From Verrucomicrobiota bacterium (lineage in GTDB: Bacteria > Verrucomicrobiota > Verrucomicrobiia > Opitutales > Opitutaceae), in NCBI GenBank assembly GCA_023432225.1, contig JAEYUW010000010.1:1-64000 (forward strand): a DNA stretch of 64,000 nucleotides, in the 5' to 3' direction. Positions within the stretch are counted from its first letter, which is position 1. Each line of letters begins with the position of its first letter. Under the pieces are notes generated by a model that saw only the letters and a list, made by a program, of their open reading frames with translations, did not search any database and was not told the DNA's origin. This document shows, one piece after another, positions 41,179-49,319 of this stretch. The position numbers and the translations under genes are program-made.

Positions 41179-41811
41179 TCACTCCGCCTTCGCGGGTTCT
41201 TCCTTCGCGGGCGCGGCTTCGTCTTCGCTCTCTTCGTCCTCTTCGTCACTGTCGACCAGGCTCGGTTCGCCTTTGCGATGGGCAACCAGCTCCATGATGC
41301 CGGCGAACAGGCCGGTGAACATCAGGTCGCCGAAGAGGGTGTTTTTGAAAAAGTAGATCGTGGGCGGAAATTCCGGATGTCCGATCGTCAGCGCCTGCCA
41401 CCAGCCGGCTAGCGTCTTGGCGTAGAACGGATCAGACCACCAGGACTGCGTGTTCGTCACGATGTAGAAAAGCAGCGCGCCGAACAGACTGCCGTTGAGC
41501 AGCCACAGCCACGACTTGCGCGTCGCCACCCAGCGACCGATCAGAATCGCCGCGGCGAAGCACGCAAAGCGCGCAATGTAGCCCGCGGTCGGCAGGGTGT
41601 AGCCGTATTCGCGGGCGTAGAACCAGTTGATGTAGATGTCCGACGCGCACAGCGCCACGAACGGCACGGCCCAGGTCCAGCGTTTGCGGAAATACACCGC
41701 ACCGCAAAACGCGATCGCCATGATCGGCGAAATGTTGGCGAAAGAAAAATCCATCGTCGCCAGCACACGGAAGAGTGCAGCGATCAGAATGAGAACGATG
41801 GGCAGCCACAT
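41179..41811 (-). CDS. DUF6580 membrane protein (ECF-transporter-S-like)
   Basis: 210 residues with about five or six predicted TM helices in the first 180, then a very acidic C-terminal tail (LVDSDEEDEESEDEAAPAKE). The SFANISPIMAIAFCGAVYF and LCASDIYINW segments with short helices resemble integral proteins of DUF6580, a group that looks like vitamin-uptake S components. Substrate and function unknown. It lies convergent with the PIN-PhoH gene. Confidence 0.72.
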   Translation of the reverse strand: MWLPIVLILIAALFRVLATMDFSFANISPIMAIAFCGAVYFRKRWTWAVPFVALCASDIYINWFYAREYGYTLPTAGYIARFACFAAAILIGRWVATRKSWLWLLNGSLFGALLFYIVTNTQSWWSDPFYAKTLAGWWQALTIGHPEFPPTIYFFKNTLFGDLMFTGLFAGIMELVAHRKGEPSLVDSDEEDEESEDEAAPAKEEPAKAE

Positions 41812-41939
41812 GACGCGTCAACTAGTGGGAACTCTGCCCCGGAAGACAAGCGCGCGGTCTGTCCTTAGCCGATGCGACGGATGCGCAGTCGTTTGCTGGA
41901 AATTTCTATCTCGGGCATCGGACGAACGCGAACGGCGAG

Positions 41940-42012
41940 GTAGGTTGCGCGCTTGCGCGCAACTCGATCGAGTCCCGGCACGAAGAAGTGGCGCGACGAG
42001 CGCGCCACCTAC
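41940..42012. repeat. Double-hairpin repeat, GTAGG/CCTAC subtype
   Basis: GTAGG (41940-41944) and CTAC (42009-42012) enclose GTTGCGCGC-TT-GCGCGCAAC (41944-41963) and GTGGCGCG-ACGAG-CGCGCCAC (41988-42008). The stems are unrelated in sequence to those of other copies, but the structure is the same. Confidence 0.8.
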
Positions 42013-42045
42013 TTTTCGCAGGCTATGCGGGCACTCTCGTGCCTC

Positions 42046-42600
42046 TCACTCGCTCTCCGCCTCGCGGGCGAGCAGCCAGAGCAAATCAGACACGCGGTTC
42101 AAATACTGCAGCAGCAGCGGCCGCACGGTTTTTCCCTGAGCGGCGAGCCCGGAGACGCGCCGCTCGGCGCGCCGCGCGGCGGTGCGGGCGAGTTCGAAGG
42201 CCGCGGCATGCACATTCGCTCCGGGCGTCGCCCAGCCGTCGAATTTCGGCCCGCGCGCCTCGATCGCCGCGACCGCTTGATCGATGCGCGCGAGTGCGGC
42301 CTCGTCGATTTTCGAAAACTTCGAGGCGGCGTAGCGCGGCGCGTCGGCTTCGGCGCAGGCGATCTCGCCCATCAAAGCCACGAGCTCTTGCTGGATGCGC
42401 TCGAGCTCGGAGCGATCCGCGCCAGACGGCTGCGTTGCCTTGGCGAAGCCGATGGCGGCGTTTAGCTCATCGAGCGAGCCGACGGCTTCGATTTGCGGAT
42501 GGTGCTTCGGCACACGCTGGCCGTAGAGCAGGGAAGTGGTGCCGTCGTCGCCGGTGCGGGTGGCGATGGAGCGGGCGGACGGTTTGGCGGCGTCGGGCAT
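42046..42600 (-). CDS. Cob(I)alamin adenosyltransferase, PduO type
   Basis: 184 residues from the ATG at 42598-42600; a GTG 12 bases upstream (42610-42612) overlaps the peptide deformylase stop codon and is the alternative start. ATP-binding N-terminus TRTGDDGTTSLLYGQR and VGSLDELNAAIGFA, then the C-terminal YLNRVSDLLWLLAR helix of the PduO trimer. It transfers the adenosyl group from ATP to cob(I)alamin, giving coenzyme B12. No B12-dependent enzyme lies nearby. Confidence 0.9.
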   Translation of the reverse strand: MPDAAKPSARSIATRTGDDGTTSLLYGQRVPKHHPQIEAVGSLDELNAAIGFAKATQPSGADRSELERIQQELVALMGEIACAEADAPRYAASKFSKIDEAALARIDQAVAAIEARGPKFDGWATPGANVHAAAFELARTAARRAERRVSGLAAQGKTVRPLLLQYLNRVSDLLWLLAREAESE

Positions 42601-42608
42601 GGCGCCGC

Positions 42609-43175
42609 TCACTTCTTGGCCGCTTCGCGCGTCTGCTTCTTCAGCGCCTTCAGCTGCGGCTCGAGCTGCGCGAGCGTTTCCTTGTCCATGCGCGAGATGA
42701 AGAGCACGCCATTCAAGTGATCGGCCTCGTGTTGCACGCAGCGGGCGAACAGGCCGTTGCAGCGCAGCGTGTGCGGCGTGCCGTGCTCGTCCTGATATTT
42801 CACGGCGATCTCGTCGGGGCGCATGACGTCGCCGCGGATTTCGGGAAATGACAGGCAGCCTTCTTCCATCGAAGTCTGCGGCTCCGGGATCGCGTCAATC
42901 GACGGATTGGTGATCACCATCGGCATGAAAAGCTCCAGCGGCGGCTTGGCGCCGTCGAGTTCCCAGTCGAAATCCACGTCCGTCTCGCGCAGATCAATGA
43001 CACACAGCTGGATCGCCTGTCCGACCTGATGCGCGGCCAGACCGATGCCATGCGCGCTGTGCATTGCATCCACCATTGCGGCTGCGAGTTTGCGCAACGC
43101 CGCATCGTGGGTCGTGATTTTCGCGCCCTTTTTGCGGAGCACGGGGTCGTCGTAGTGAACAATTCGCAGCGGCAT
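42609..43175 (-). CDS. def: Peptide deformylase
   Basis: 188 residues from the ATG at 43173-43175. Motif 1 GIGLAAHQ (43-50), motif 2 EGCLSFP with metal-binding Cys107, motif 3 QHEADHLNG with His149, Glu150 and His153. It removes formyl from nascent N-terminal Met. The C-terminus has extra residues (LKKQTREAAKK). The gene and the adenosyltransferase gene are adjacent on the minus strand; the next gene upstream diverges. Confidence 0.95.
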   Translation of the reverse strand: MPLRIVHYDDPVLRKKGAKITTHDAALRKLAAAMVDAMHSAHGIGLAAHQVGQAIQLCVIDLRETDVDFDWELDGAKPPLELFMPMVITNPSIDAIPEPQTSMEEGCLSFPEIRGDVMRPDEIAVKYQDEHGTPHTLRCNGLFARCVQHEADHLNGVLFISRMDKETLAQLEPQLKALKKQTREAAKK

Positions 43176-43254
43176 GGGTCGTATCGTGCGCAGCGTATTT
43201 GTCCGCGCAAGTTGCGCGCAAATAAATAGTTTTCCGCCTGCGCCGCACCGCGCT

Positions 43255-44934
43255 ATGTCCACTCGCATGTCGAAGCCCGAAACCGCTCTGCCCAGCACCA
43301 TTTCTGTTGCTTGGGTCGCGGGCGTGTTGGCGGGCGTGGCGCTGATTGCCGTGGCGTGGCTGTTGCCGGTGAACGTGAAGTCGCTCAATCCCGCGCTGCT
43401 GCGCGAAGCCGGGCGCGACACGCCGACGGTCGCGGCCTTTGCCCGGTCGTTGCTCGACCTCGATCGTCCCGGCCCGGCCGAGCTCGTGCTCGATGCGGCG
43501 CGCACGGTGAACGATCCCGGCGCCGGTGCTGTGGGCGTGATTTTTACGGACTATCAGAAACGTCACCGCGACATGATTCCGTGGGGCGGCTGGGACCCGG
43601 CGCTGGAGCCGCTGCTCGTCGGTCGCACGGCGGCGTCGCCGGCGGAGTCGACGCCGGTGCTCAAATTCCTCGTGACCACGCAGGCGCGCGACACGTTGCG
43701 GAAATACCTTTCGATCTCCCGGCTCTCCGGTGTGCAGGCGCTGTTGAAAACGGCTGAGCTCACGACCACGCAGCGCTTCGTGCCCGCCAACCGCCCCGGC
43801 GGCCAGCCGCTGGACGCGGTCATTCTGCTCGCTGCCTACCTGTGGCAAGCCGAACGCCTCTCGCCAACGCTGCAGCGCGAAGTGCGTTCCCTGGCCGAGA
43901 CCGCCGTGTCCACCGGTCAAATGGGTGCGCTCGAGGAATTCTATCTCGATCTCCTCACGCTCGGCAAACGCCTCAACTGGGTGCAGCTCTCCGAACTACT
44001 CCGCACCGCCTCGAACCCCGGCACTGTCGCACAATTCGCGCACCTCACGCGCGTCGCGCCCGAGCACCTGCCGATTATCTACACCGCGGCGCTGATGACG
44101 CGCTCGGCCGACGGCGTGGCGCGCTACCTGATCGCTTTCGGCAAACCGGGCGCGGAAAATCTCCGCCTCGCTCTCGCGAACGGCGAAGGCGCCATCCGCC
44201 AGCTCGTCACGCGGCAAGCGCCCGTCGTGCAGAGCGCCGGTCTCGAATTCGAGTTCGGTGCGGGCTTCGTGCTGCGCCATCCGGAGCTGGCGGTGTTCGC
44301 GAAATACGCGGCCTTCCTCGTCGGCGTGTTTCTGCTCTTTCGCTCGATCGACCTGCGCCTGTTTTTCCCGGAGGAGAAACGGCTGCACGGCGCCTTTCCG
44401 CGCATGGGCAGCGGCGTGCTCGCGAGCATCCTGACGTTCATCTTCTTCGTGTTTTCCGAGCCGTTTCTCCTCAAAGCCGCGGCCGCCACCGAATACCAGT
44501 TCCGGCTCATCATCCCGATCCTCGGCCAGACCGCCACGCAGGCCATCAAACAGACTTCAACCAACGCTCCCATCATGGACACCGCCACCATCCTCTCGAT
44601 CACCGTCTTCGCCGCGCTGCAGGTCGGCATGTATGTGATTTGCCTGCTCAAGCTCGCCGAGGTCGACCGCCAATCGCTGCCGCCCGCGATGAAGCTGCGG
44701 CTCGTCGACAACGAGGAAAATCTCTTCGACGGCGGCCTCTACATCGGCATCGCCGGCACCGCCACCGCGCTCGTGCTCCAGGTCATGGGCCTCATCGAGG
44801 CCAATCTCCTCGCGGCCTACTCGTCGAATCTCTTCGGCATCATCTGCGTCGCGCTCGTGAAAATCCGCCACGTGCGGAACTACAAGCGCAAGCTCATCCT
44901 CGAGGCCCAGCAGGCCGCTCCGCTCGTCGCCTGA
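43255..44934 (+). CDS. Large membrane protein of unknown function
   Basis: 559 residues from the ATG at 43255 (MSTRMSKPETALP). One N-terminal TM helix (about 17-38), a soluble periplasmic or cytoplasmic domain of about 300 residues with no recognised motif, and about five C-terminal TM helices (starting FAKYAAFLVGVFLLFRSIDL and MGSGVLASILTFIFFVFSEP). I do not recognise the family. It starts 79 bp from def, divergently, and is followed after 20 bp by another unknown membrane protein, so the two are probably one operon. Confidence 0.65.
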   Translation: MSTRMSKPETALPSTISVAWVAGVLAGVALIAVAWLLPVNVKSLNPALLREAGRDTPTVAAFARSLLDLDRPGPAELVLDAARTVNDPGAGAVGVIFTDYQKRHRDMIPWGGWDPALEPLLVGRTAASPAESTPVLKFLVTTQARDTLRKYLSISRLSGVQALLKTAELTTTQRFVPANRPGGQPLDAVILLAAYLWQAERLSPTLQREVRSLAETAVSTGQMGALEEFYLDLLTLGKRLNWVQLSELLRTASNPGTVAQFAHLTRVAPEHLPIIYTAALMTRSADGVARYLIAFGKPGAENLRLALANGEGAIRQLVTRQAPVVQSAGLEFEFGAGFVLRHPELAVFAKYAAFLVGVFLLFRSIDLRLFFPEEKRLHGAFPRMGSGVLASILTFIFFVFSEPFLLKAAAATEYQFRLIIPILGQTATQAIKQTSTNAPIMDTATILSITVFAALQVGMYVICLLKLAEVDRQSLPPAMKLRLVDNEENLFDGGLYIGIAGTATALVLQVMGLIEANLLAAYSSNLFGIICVALVKIRHVRNYKRKLILEAQQAAPLVA

Positions 44935-44954
44935 CCGGCCGCCCACGCGCCGTC

Positions 44955-46352
44955 ATGAACAAGACGCTTCTCCTCATCATCTGCGACTTCCTGTTGCTCA
45001 ACCTCCTCGCGCTCACGCGCTGGGAGAAGGCCGAGCCGCAGCGTCCACTCGACACCCCCGCGCCGACGGCCGTGTCCGCCGCCGCCGCGCCCGCGGTGAA
45101 CGCCGACATGGTCGAACTCATGCGCGTTTCCCTCGAGGACGAGAAAGCCGCCCGCGACCAACTCGCCGCGCAACTCAACACCACCACCGGCACGCTCACC
45201 GAGCGCGAGAAAGCCCTCTCGCAACTCGAGCAGCAGAAACAGCAACTGCAAGGCGCGCTCTCCTCGACGACCGCCGCCGCGAAGGAACTCGAGAAAAAAT
45301 ACTCCGAGGCCACCAACGAGGCGTTCCTCACCAAGGAGCAGCTCGCCAAGATGCAGCGCGAGCTCGAAGAGCGCCGCGCCGAAGCCGAGCGTCAGAAAGC
45401 CGAACTCGCCAAGGCCGAGCGCGCCAACGCCGAAGCGCGTCAGCGTATCGAATCGCTCAACGTCGCCGTGAAGGTCGCCGAGCAGGAAAAGCAGCTCATC
45501 TCGCAAAACCTCACCGAGGCCAAGCAGCAGATCGAGGTCGAGCGCCAGGAGCGCGCCAAGGTGCAGGAGCAGACCACGCAGCTCGCGCAAGGCGTCGGCC
45601 AGCTCGCGGCCAAGTCCACCGAACTCACGCAGGAGATCCGCGACAATCGCCCGGTGAACCCGAACACGCTCTTCGCCGAGTTCCTCAACAACCGCGTGCA
45701 ACTGCACGTCACGACGCGCCGTCCCGGCCTCTTCAGCCCGAGCGTGAAGGATAAGGATTCGCAGACCGTGCTCGTGAGCGACGGCGCGCGCGTCTACGCG
45801 CTCGCGCACCTCAGCGATACGCCCTTCTCACTCATGTGGGAAAATCCGCCGAACTACGACCTGATCGCCGGCCAGCTCACGCGCGGCTCGTTCAAGGCGC
45901 CGGCCAGCGAACTCCGTTTTCTCAACGCCGACCCGCGCGTCGTCGTGGTGCCGCTCGACGATTCGCTCGCCGCCGTCATGGGCGCGAAGGTTTACAAGCT
46001 CGCGAAGGAGCCCTTCAAGTTCCCGTCGGTGGTGCTCGTGCGCGCCGACGACGGCCGCTACGGCGAGACGCATTTTCGCATCGACGCGAGCCGCCCCGGT
46101 TACGTGAAGATCGACAATCGCATCTCGACGCGCCTCTTCGGCGAAATCGCGCCGAAACGCGGCGATCTCGTCTTCGCGCAGACTGGCGACCTCATCGGCA
46201 TCATGGTCAACAACGACTATTGCGCCGTGCTCAGCGATTTCAGCGCCGCGCAAACGATCGCTGCGGGGGAGAGTGTGGTGCAGAAGAACACGGACGCCGT
46301 GTTCCGCGATCTCGCGAACCGCTGGCTGAGACTCGATACGCCGCTCCAGTGA
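44955..46352 (+). CDS. Membrane-anchored coiled-coil protein with C-terminal beta domain
   Basis: 465 residues from the ATG at 44955 (MNKTLLLIICDFLLLNLLAL). N-terminal signal-anchor, a long Glu/Ala/Lys/Arg coiled coil (about 50-225), and a beta-rich C-terminal domain. Near the end GDLVFAQTGDLIGIMVNN resembles the region after the catalytic Ser of trypsin-fold proteins, but no catalytic Ser is present, so a degenerate protease fold is only a possibility. It follows the unknown 559-residue membrane protein by 20 bp. The stop codon abuts a double-hairpin repeat. Confidence 0.65.
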   Translation: MNKTLLLIICDFLLLNLLALTRWEKAEPQRPLDTPAPTAVSAAAAPAVNADMVELMRVSLEDEKAARDQLAAQLNTTTGTLTEREKALSQLEQQKQQLQGALSSTTAAAKELEKKYSEATNEAFLTKEQLAKMQRELEERRAEAERQKAELAKAERANAEARQRIESLNVAVKVAEQEKQLISQNLTEAKQQIEVERQERAKVQEQTTQLAQGVGQLAAKSTELTQEIRDNRPVNPNTLFAEFLNNRVQLHVTTRRPGLFSPSVKDKDSQTVLVSDGARVYALAHLSDTPFSLMWENPPNYDLIAGQLTRGSFKAPASELRFLNADPRVVVVPLDDSLAAVMGAKVYKLAKEPFKFPSVVLVRADDGRYGETHFRIDASRPGYVKIDNRISTRLFGEIAPKRGDLVFAQTGDLIGIMVNNDYCAVLSDFSAAQTIAAGESVVQKNTDAVFRDLANRWLRLDTPLQ

Positions 46353-46461
46353 GTAGGGCCGGCTTCAGCCGGCCTGGATTGATCGCGTTGCGTTTGAAGG
46401 CGCCGAGTTCGGCGCTGCTTTCGTTTCGCGTGTTGTTGGACCGGCTGAAGCCGGGTCCTAC
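46353..46461. repeat. Double-hairpin repeat, GTAGG/CCTAC subtype
   Basis: GTAGG (46353) to CCTAC (46457-46461) with the GGCCGGCTTCAGCCGGCC hairpin on the left and a GGACCGGCTGAAGCCGGGTCC hairpin on the right (read in arms). It starts directly after the stop codon of the preceding gene. Confidence 0.85.
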
Positions 46462-46516
46462 CGCACGCGGCGCTACGTTCTTGAACGTCCGCGCGCGCGC
46501 CGCCTGAATCCGCGGC

Positions 46517-47557
46517 GTGCTGCCGCCGTTCATCGAGTCGTTGGGACTCACCGATCCGTGGACCTACTTCGGGGTCTTCCTCGTCGCGTCGCTGCTCATG
46601 TTGTGGCGGCTCGAGGCGATGCTCGATCACGGCCTCGAGGGCACGGCGCTCGGCACGCTTGTGATGCCTTACTGCTCGGGCCTCGGGAACCTGCTCTTCG
46701 TCTTCATCGTGATGCAGCGGCGTGGGCCGGCGCAGGAGGTGTTGACCAACTGTCTCGTGAACAACGTGACGAATCTCACGCTGCTGCTCGGTCTGCCGGC
46801 GCTGATGTTTGGTTTGCAGGTGACGGGCGGGGCAAAGCCGGCGACGGGAAAAAGCGGCGGCAAGAAAGGGAGCGCGAAAAGCGGTGGTGGGGCGGGAGGC
46901 GCGGGGGCGGCGACCGGCGCGCAGATCAATCGCTTGTCGCTGCTGTTGACGCTGACCGCGGTGCTGTTCTTCACGGGCGCGACGTGGCTGCTCGCTGACG
47001 ACGGCAAGCTCACGCGCACGGACGGGCTGATGCTCGTGGGGCTGTTTCTGTTTTGGCAGACGTTTCAGGTTTTCGACGTGATGAAGCACAACGTGCAGCG
47101 CCGCGCGTCGTTCGGGGTGTTGTTCTACGTCGACCTGATCGTCGTGCTCGCGACGGCGTGGGCGCTCTACGAGAGCATCGACTGGCTCGTGACGTGGATC
47201 ACAGCGCAGAAGTCGGGCTTTGTGAGTGCGGCGAATCTCGGCTGGCTGAGCGGCTGGCTGATGGTGCTGCCGAACGCGTTGCTCGCGCTCTACTGGGGGT
47301 GGAAGCGGCGCGCGGATGTCGTCTACAGCTCGCAGGTCGGTGACGGACACATCTGCATTCCGCTGTGTCTCGGGATTCTCGCGCTACTCGTGCCCGTCGG
47401 CGTGCCGCCGCTGTTTGTGACGGGACTCTTCTTGATTGGCGGCGCGGTGATCGTGCACGCCTTTTGCCTGCTGGCGTTTGGCGGATTGCCGCGCTGGGTC
47501 GGTGCCGTGTTGCTTGGCGCTTACGGGTGGTTTGTGTGGACGGGATTGTTCGCGTGA
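46517..47557 (+). CDS. Sodium/calcium-exchanger-like membrane protein
   Basis: 346 residues from a GTG at 46517. About eight TM helices in two halves. Segments MPYCSGLGNLLFVFIV and NCLVNNVTNLTLLLGLPALM resemble the alpha-1 repeat and GDGHICIPLCLGILALLVPV the alpha-2 region of the NCX/cation-exchanger superfamily. A low-complexity Gly/Lys/Ser loop (GKSGGKKGSAKSGGGAGG) joins the halves and would be cytoplasmic. It flanks two double-hairpin repeats, one on each side. Confidence 0.7.
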   Translation: MLPPFIESLGLTDPWTYFGVFLVASLLMLWRLEAMLDHGLEGTALGTLVMPYCSGLGNLLFVFIVMQRRGPAQEVLTNCLVNNVTNLTLLLGLPALMFGLQVTGGAKPATGKSGGKKGSAKSGGGAGGAGAATGAQINRLSLLLTLTAVLFFTGATWLLADDGKLTRTDGLMLVGLFLFWQTFQVFDVMKHNVQRRASFGVLFYVDLIVVLATAWALYESIDWLVTWITAQKSGFVSAANLGWLSGWLMVLPNALLALYWGWKRRADVVYSSQVGDGHICIPLCLGILALLVPVGVPPLFVTGLFLIGGAVIVHAFCLLAFGGLPRWVGAVLLGAYGWFVWTGLFA

Positions 47558-47652
47558 GTAGGGCCGGTCTCCGACCGGCCCAAGAGCATCGTCGCTTGGA
47601 GGTCCGGCGTGCGAGCGCGGCTTGGTTTGGGCCGGTTGAAAACCGGCCCTAC
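47558..47652. repeat. Double-hairpin repeat, GTAGG/CCTAC subtype
   Basis: GTAGG (47558) to CCTAC (47648-47652). Left hairpin GGGCCGGTC-TCC-GACCGGCCC, right hairpin GGGCCGGTT-GAA-AACCGGCCC. Starts directly after the stop codon of the exchanger gene. Confidence 0.85.
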
Positions 47653-47694
47653 GCCGAAGGGCTGCGGGAGTTTCGCGCGCTCGGCGCGGCGCAA

Positions 47695-48387
47695 TCATAC
47701 CGGCTCGCCGGAAAGCTGGAAGACTTCGTTGCCGCCGGTGGTGAGGTAGCGGCCGAGTTCTGAGCCGGGGAAGCTGCCGAATTGGCCGGGGTGACAGCGC
47801 AGCAGTCCTTCGCGCGCGAGGCGCACGATGCTGCGGGCATTCAGATCGACGTCGTTGCAGAAAAACGGCGGACGCGCGCGGTTGGGCCACATCATCGAGC
47901 CGCGCAGGACGTCGCCGATGATCGCTTCGCCGGAGGCGAGGACGACCGAGACGGAGCCGTTGGTGTGGCCAGGGGTCGGGAGGACGTTTCCGCGCACGCC
48001 GTAGGGTTCGAGCGAGAACGCTTCGCGGAAAAGGATATCGGGTTCGAAGGCCTGGAAATCCTCGTCGACGTAGGGGCGAATCAAGCGGCCGAGCGGGCCT
48101 TGCGCGGCGAGCACGCCGTTTTTGCCGGTGCGGGCGAGGTGCGCGTCGTTGGCGTGCAAAGCGACGGGCCGCCCGCTGCGCTGCCGGAGATCGGCGGCGT
48201 TGCCGGCGTGGTCGCTGTGGCCGTGCGTGAGGAGGATCAGCGCGAGCTGGCGCGGCTCGATGCGGTGCTGCTTGAGCGCGGCGAGGATGCGCGGCAGATC
48301 GCCGGGCGCACCGGTGTCGACGAGCACGGGCTTGTCGCCGAGCAGGAGGTAGCAGTTCGAAATCGCGCCTTTGATACGGACGATCAT
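47695..48387 (-). CDS. MBL-fold metallo-hydrolase
   Basis: 230 residues. The zinc motif THGHSDHAG (HxHxDH) binds the metal pair; further ligands are in LPTPGHTNGS and GDVLRGSM. Small, glyoxalase-II-like single-domain enzyme; the substrate cannot be assigned. Cytoplasmic, since no signal peptide. It lies at the downstream end of a long minus-strand run and 51 bp after the AMP nucleosidase gene. Confidence 0.87.
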   Translation of the reverse strand: MIVRIKGAISNCYLLLGDKPVLVDTGAPGDLPRILAALKQHRIEPRQLALILLTHGHSDHAGNAADLRQRSGRPVALHANDAHLARTGKNGVLAAQGPLGRLIRPYVDEDFQAFEPDILFREAFSLEPYGVRGNVLPTPGHTNGSVSVVLASGEAIIGDVLRGSMMWPNRARPPFFCNDVDLNARSIVRLAREGLLRCHPGQFGSFPGSELGRYLTTGGNEVFQLSGEPV

Positions 48388-48438
48388 GAAGACACCACGT
48401 CCAGCAAAACTGTGGACGCGCGATTTCGCAACGCCGCG

Positions 48439-49209
48439 CTAAAACTTCAGGTGTTTGACCGTGAGGCCCTGGTTGATGAGCTGCTTGAGCGAATCGATAC
48501 CGATGCGGATGTGCGAGGAGACGTGGTCGCCATCTACCTTGCGGTCGCTCTCCCCGGTCTTCACGCCTTCGGGGGTCATCGGTTCGTCGGAGACGAGCAG
48601 CAGCGCGCCGGTCGGAATTTCATTGTGGAAACCGGTGATGAAGACCGTGGCGGTTTCCATGTCGATCGCCATGACGCGCAGGCGCGCGAGGTATTTTTTG
48701 AACTCGGCGTCGTGTTCCCAGACGCGGCGATTCGTCGTGTAGACCGTGCCGGTCCAGTAGTCGCGGCTGTGGTCGCGGATCGTGGTCGAGATGGCTTTCT
48801 GGAGTGCGAACGAGGGCATCGCGGGCACTTCGGGCGGAAAGTAGTCGTTGCTCGTGCCTTCGCCGCGGATCGCCGCGATGGGGAGGATGAGGCTGCCGAC
48901 CTTCGCGCGGTGTTTCACGCCACCGCATTTGCCGAGGAAGAGGACCGCCTTCGGGTTGATCGCGGTGAGCAGATCCATGACCGTCGCGGCGGTCGCGCTG
49001 CCCATGCCGAAATTGATGATCGTGATGCCGTCGGCGGTGGCGGAGCTCATCGGCTTGTCGCGGCCCATGACGGGGACGTTGTGCCACTGCGCGAACGTTT
49101 CGACGTAGGCGTCGAAGTTGGTGAGAAGAATATACTGGCCGAAGTCCTTGAGCGGAACGCCGGTGTAGCGCGGCAACCAGTTCTCGACGATTTGTTGTTT
49201 GGTATCCAT
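48439..49209 (-). CDS. amn: AMP nucleosidase
   Basis: 256 residues, the short form found in Bacteroidota and related phyla. Phosphorylase-fold signatures: INFGMGSATAATVMDLLTA, LGKCGGVKHRAKVGSLILP, IDMETATVFITGF and LLVSDEPMTPEGVKTGES. It cleaves AMP to adenine and ribose 5-phosphate and so sets the adenylate pool. Relative to the E. coli Amn (480 residues) the N-terminal regulatory domain is absent. The upstream leader carries the phosphatase terminator. Confidence 0.9.
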   Translation of the reverse strand: MDTKQQIVENWLPRYTGVPLKDFGQYILLTNFDAYVETFAQWHNVPVMGRDKPMSSATADGITIINFGMGSATAATVMDLLTAINPKAVLFLGKCGGVKHRAKVGSLILPIAAIRGEGTSNDYFPPEVPAMPSFALQKAISTTIRDHSRDYWTGTVYTTNRRVWEHDAEFKKYLARLRVMAIDMETATVFITGFHNEIPTGALLLVSDEPMTPEGVKTGESDRKVDGDHVSSHIRIGIDSLKQLINQGLTVKHLKF

Positions 49210-49230
49210 GCGAGCTGTTTTGCCCGCAAA

Positions 49231-49267
49231 AAATTAGCCCCGCGTTCCGGCGGGGCGAGGCTAATTT
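49231..49267 (-). terminator. Intrinsic terminator of the PhoD-like phosphatase gene
   Basis: Minus-strand read: AAATTAG, a 5-nt bulge, CCCCGC, loop, GCGGGG-CTAATTT, then TTTTT. The stem lies about 50 bp after the stop codon and just upstream of amn. Confidence 0.75.
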
Positions 49268-49319
49268 AGCTGGGATGCGGGCGACGACAGATCAACGCGG
49301 GCGCAGCGCACCAATTTAT

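Noticed and set aside
8946..47652. CRISPR array interpretation of the repeats
   Set aside because: Copies are dispersed, palindromic with variable stems, not regularly spaced, and no cas gene is present.
49231..49267. Purine riboswitch before amn
   Set aside because: The structure fits a terminator of the upstream phosphatase gene (stem, then T tract); no three-way junction could be drawn.
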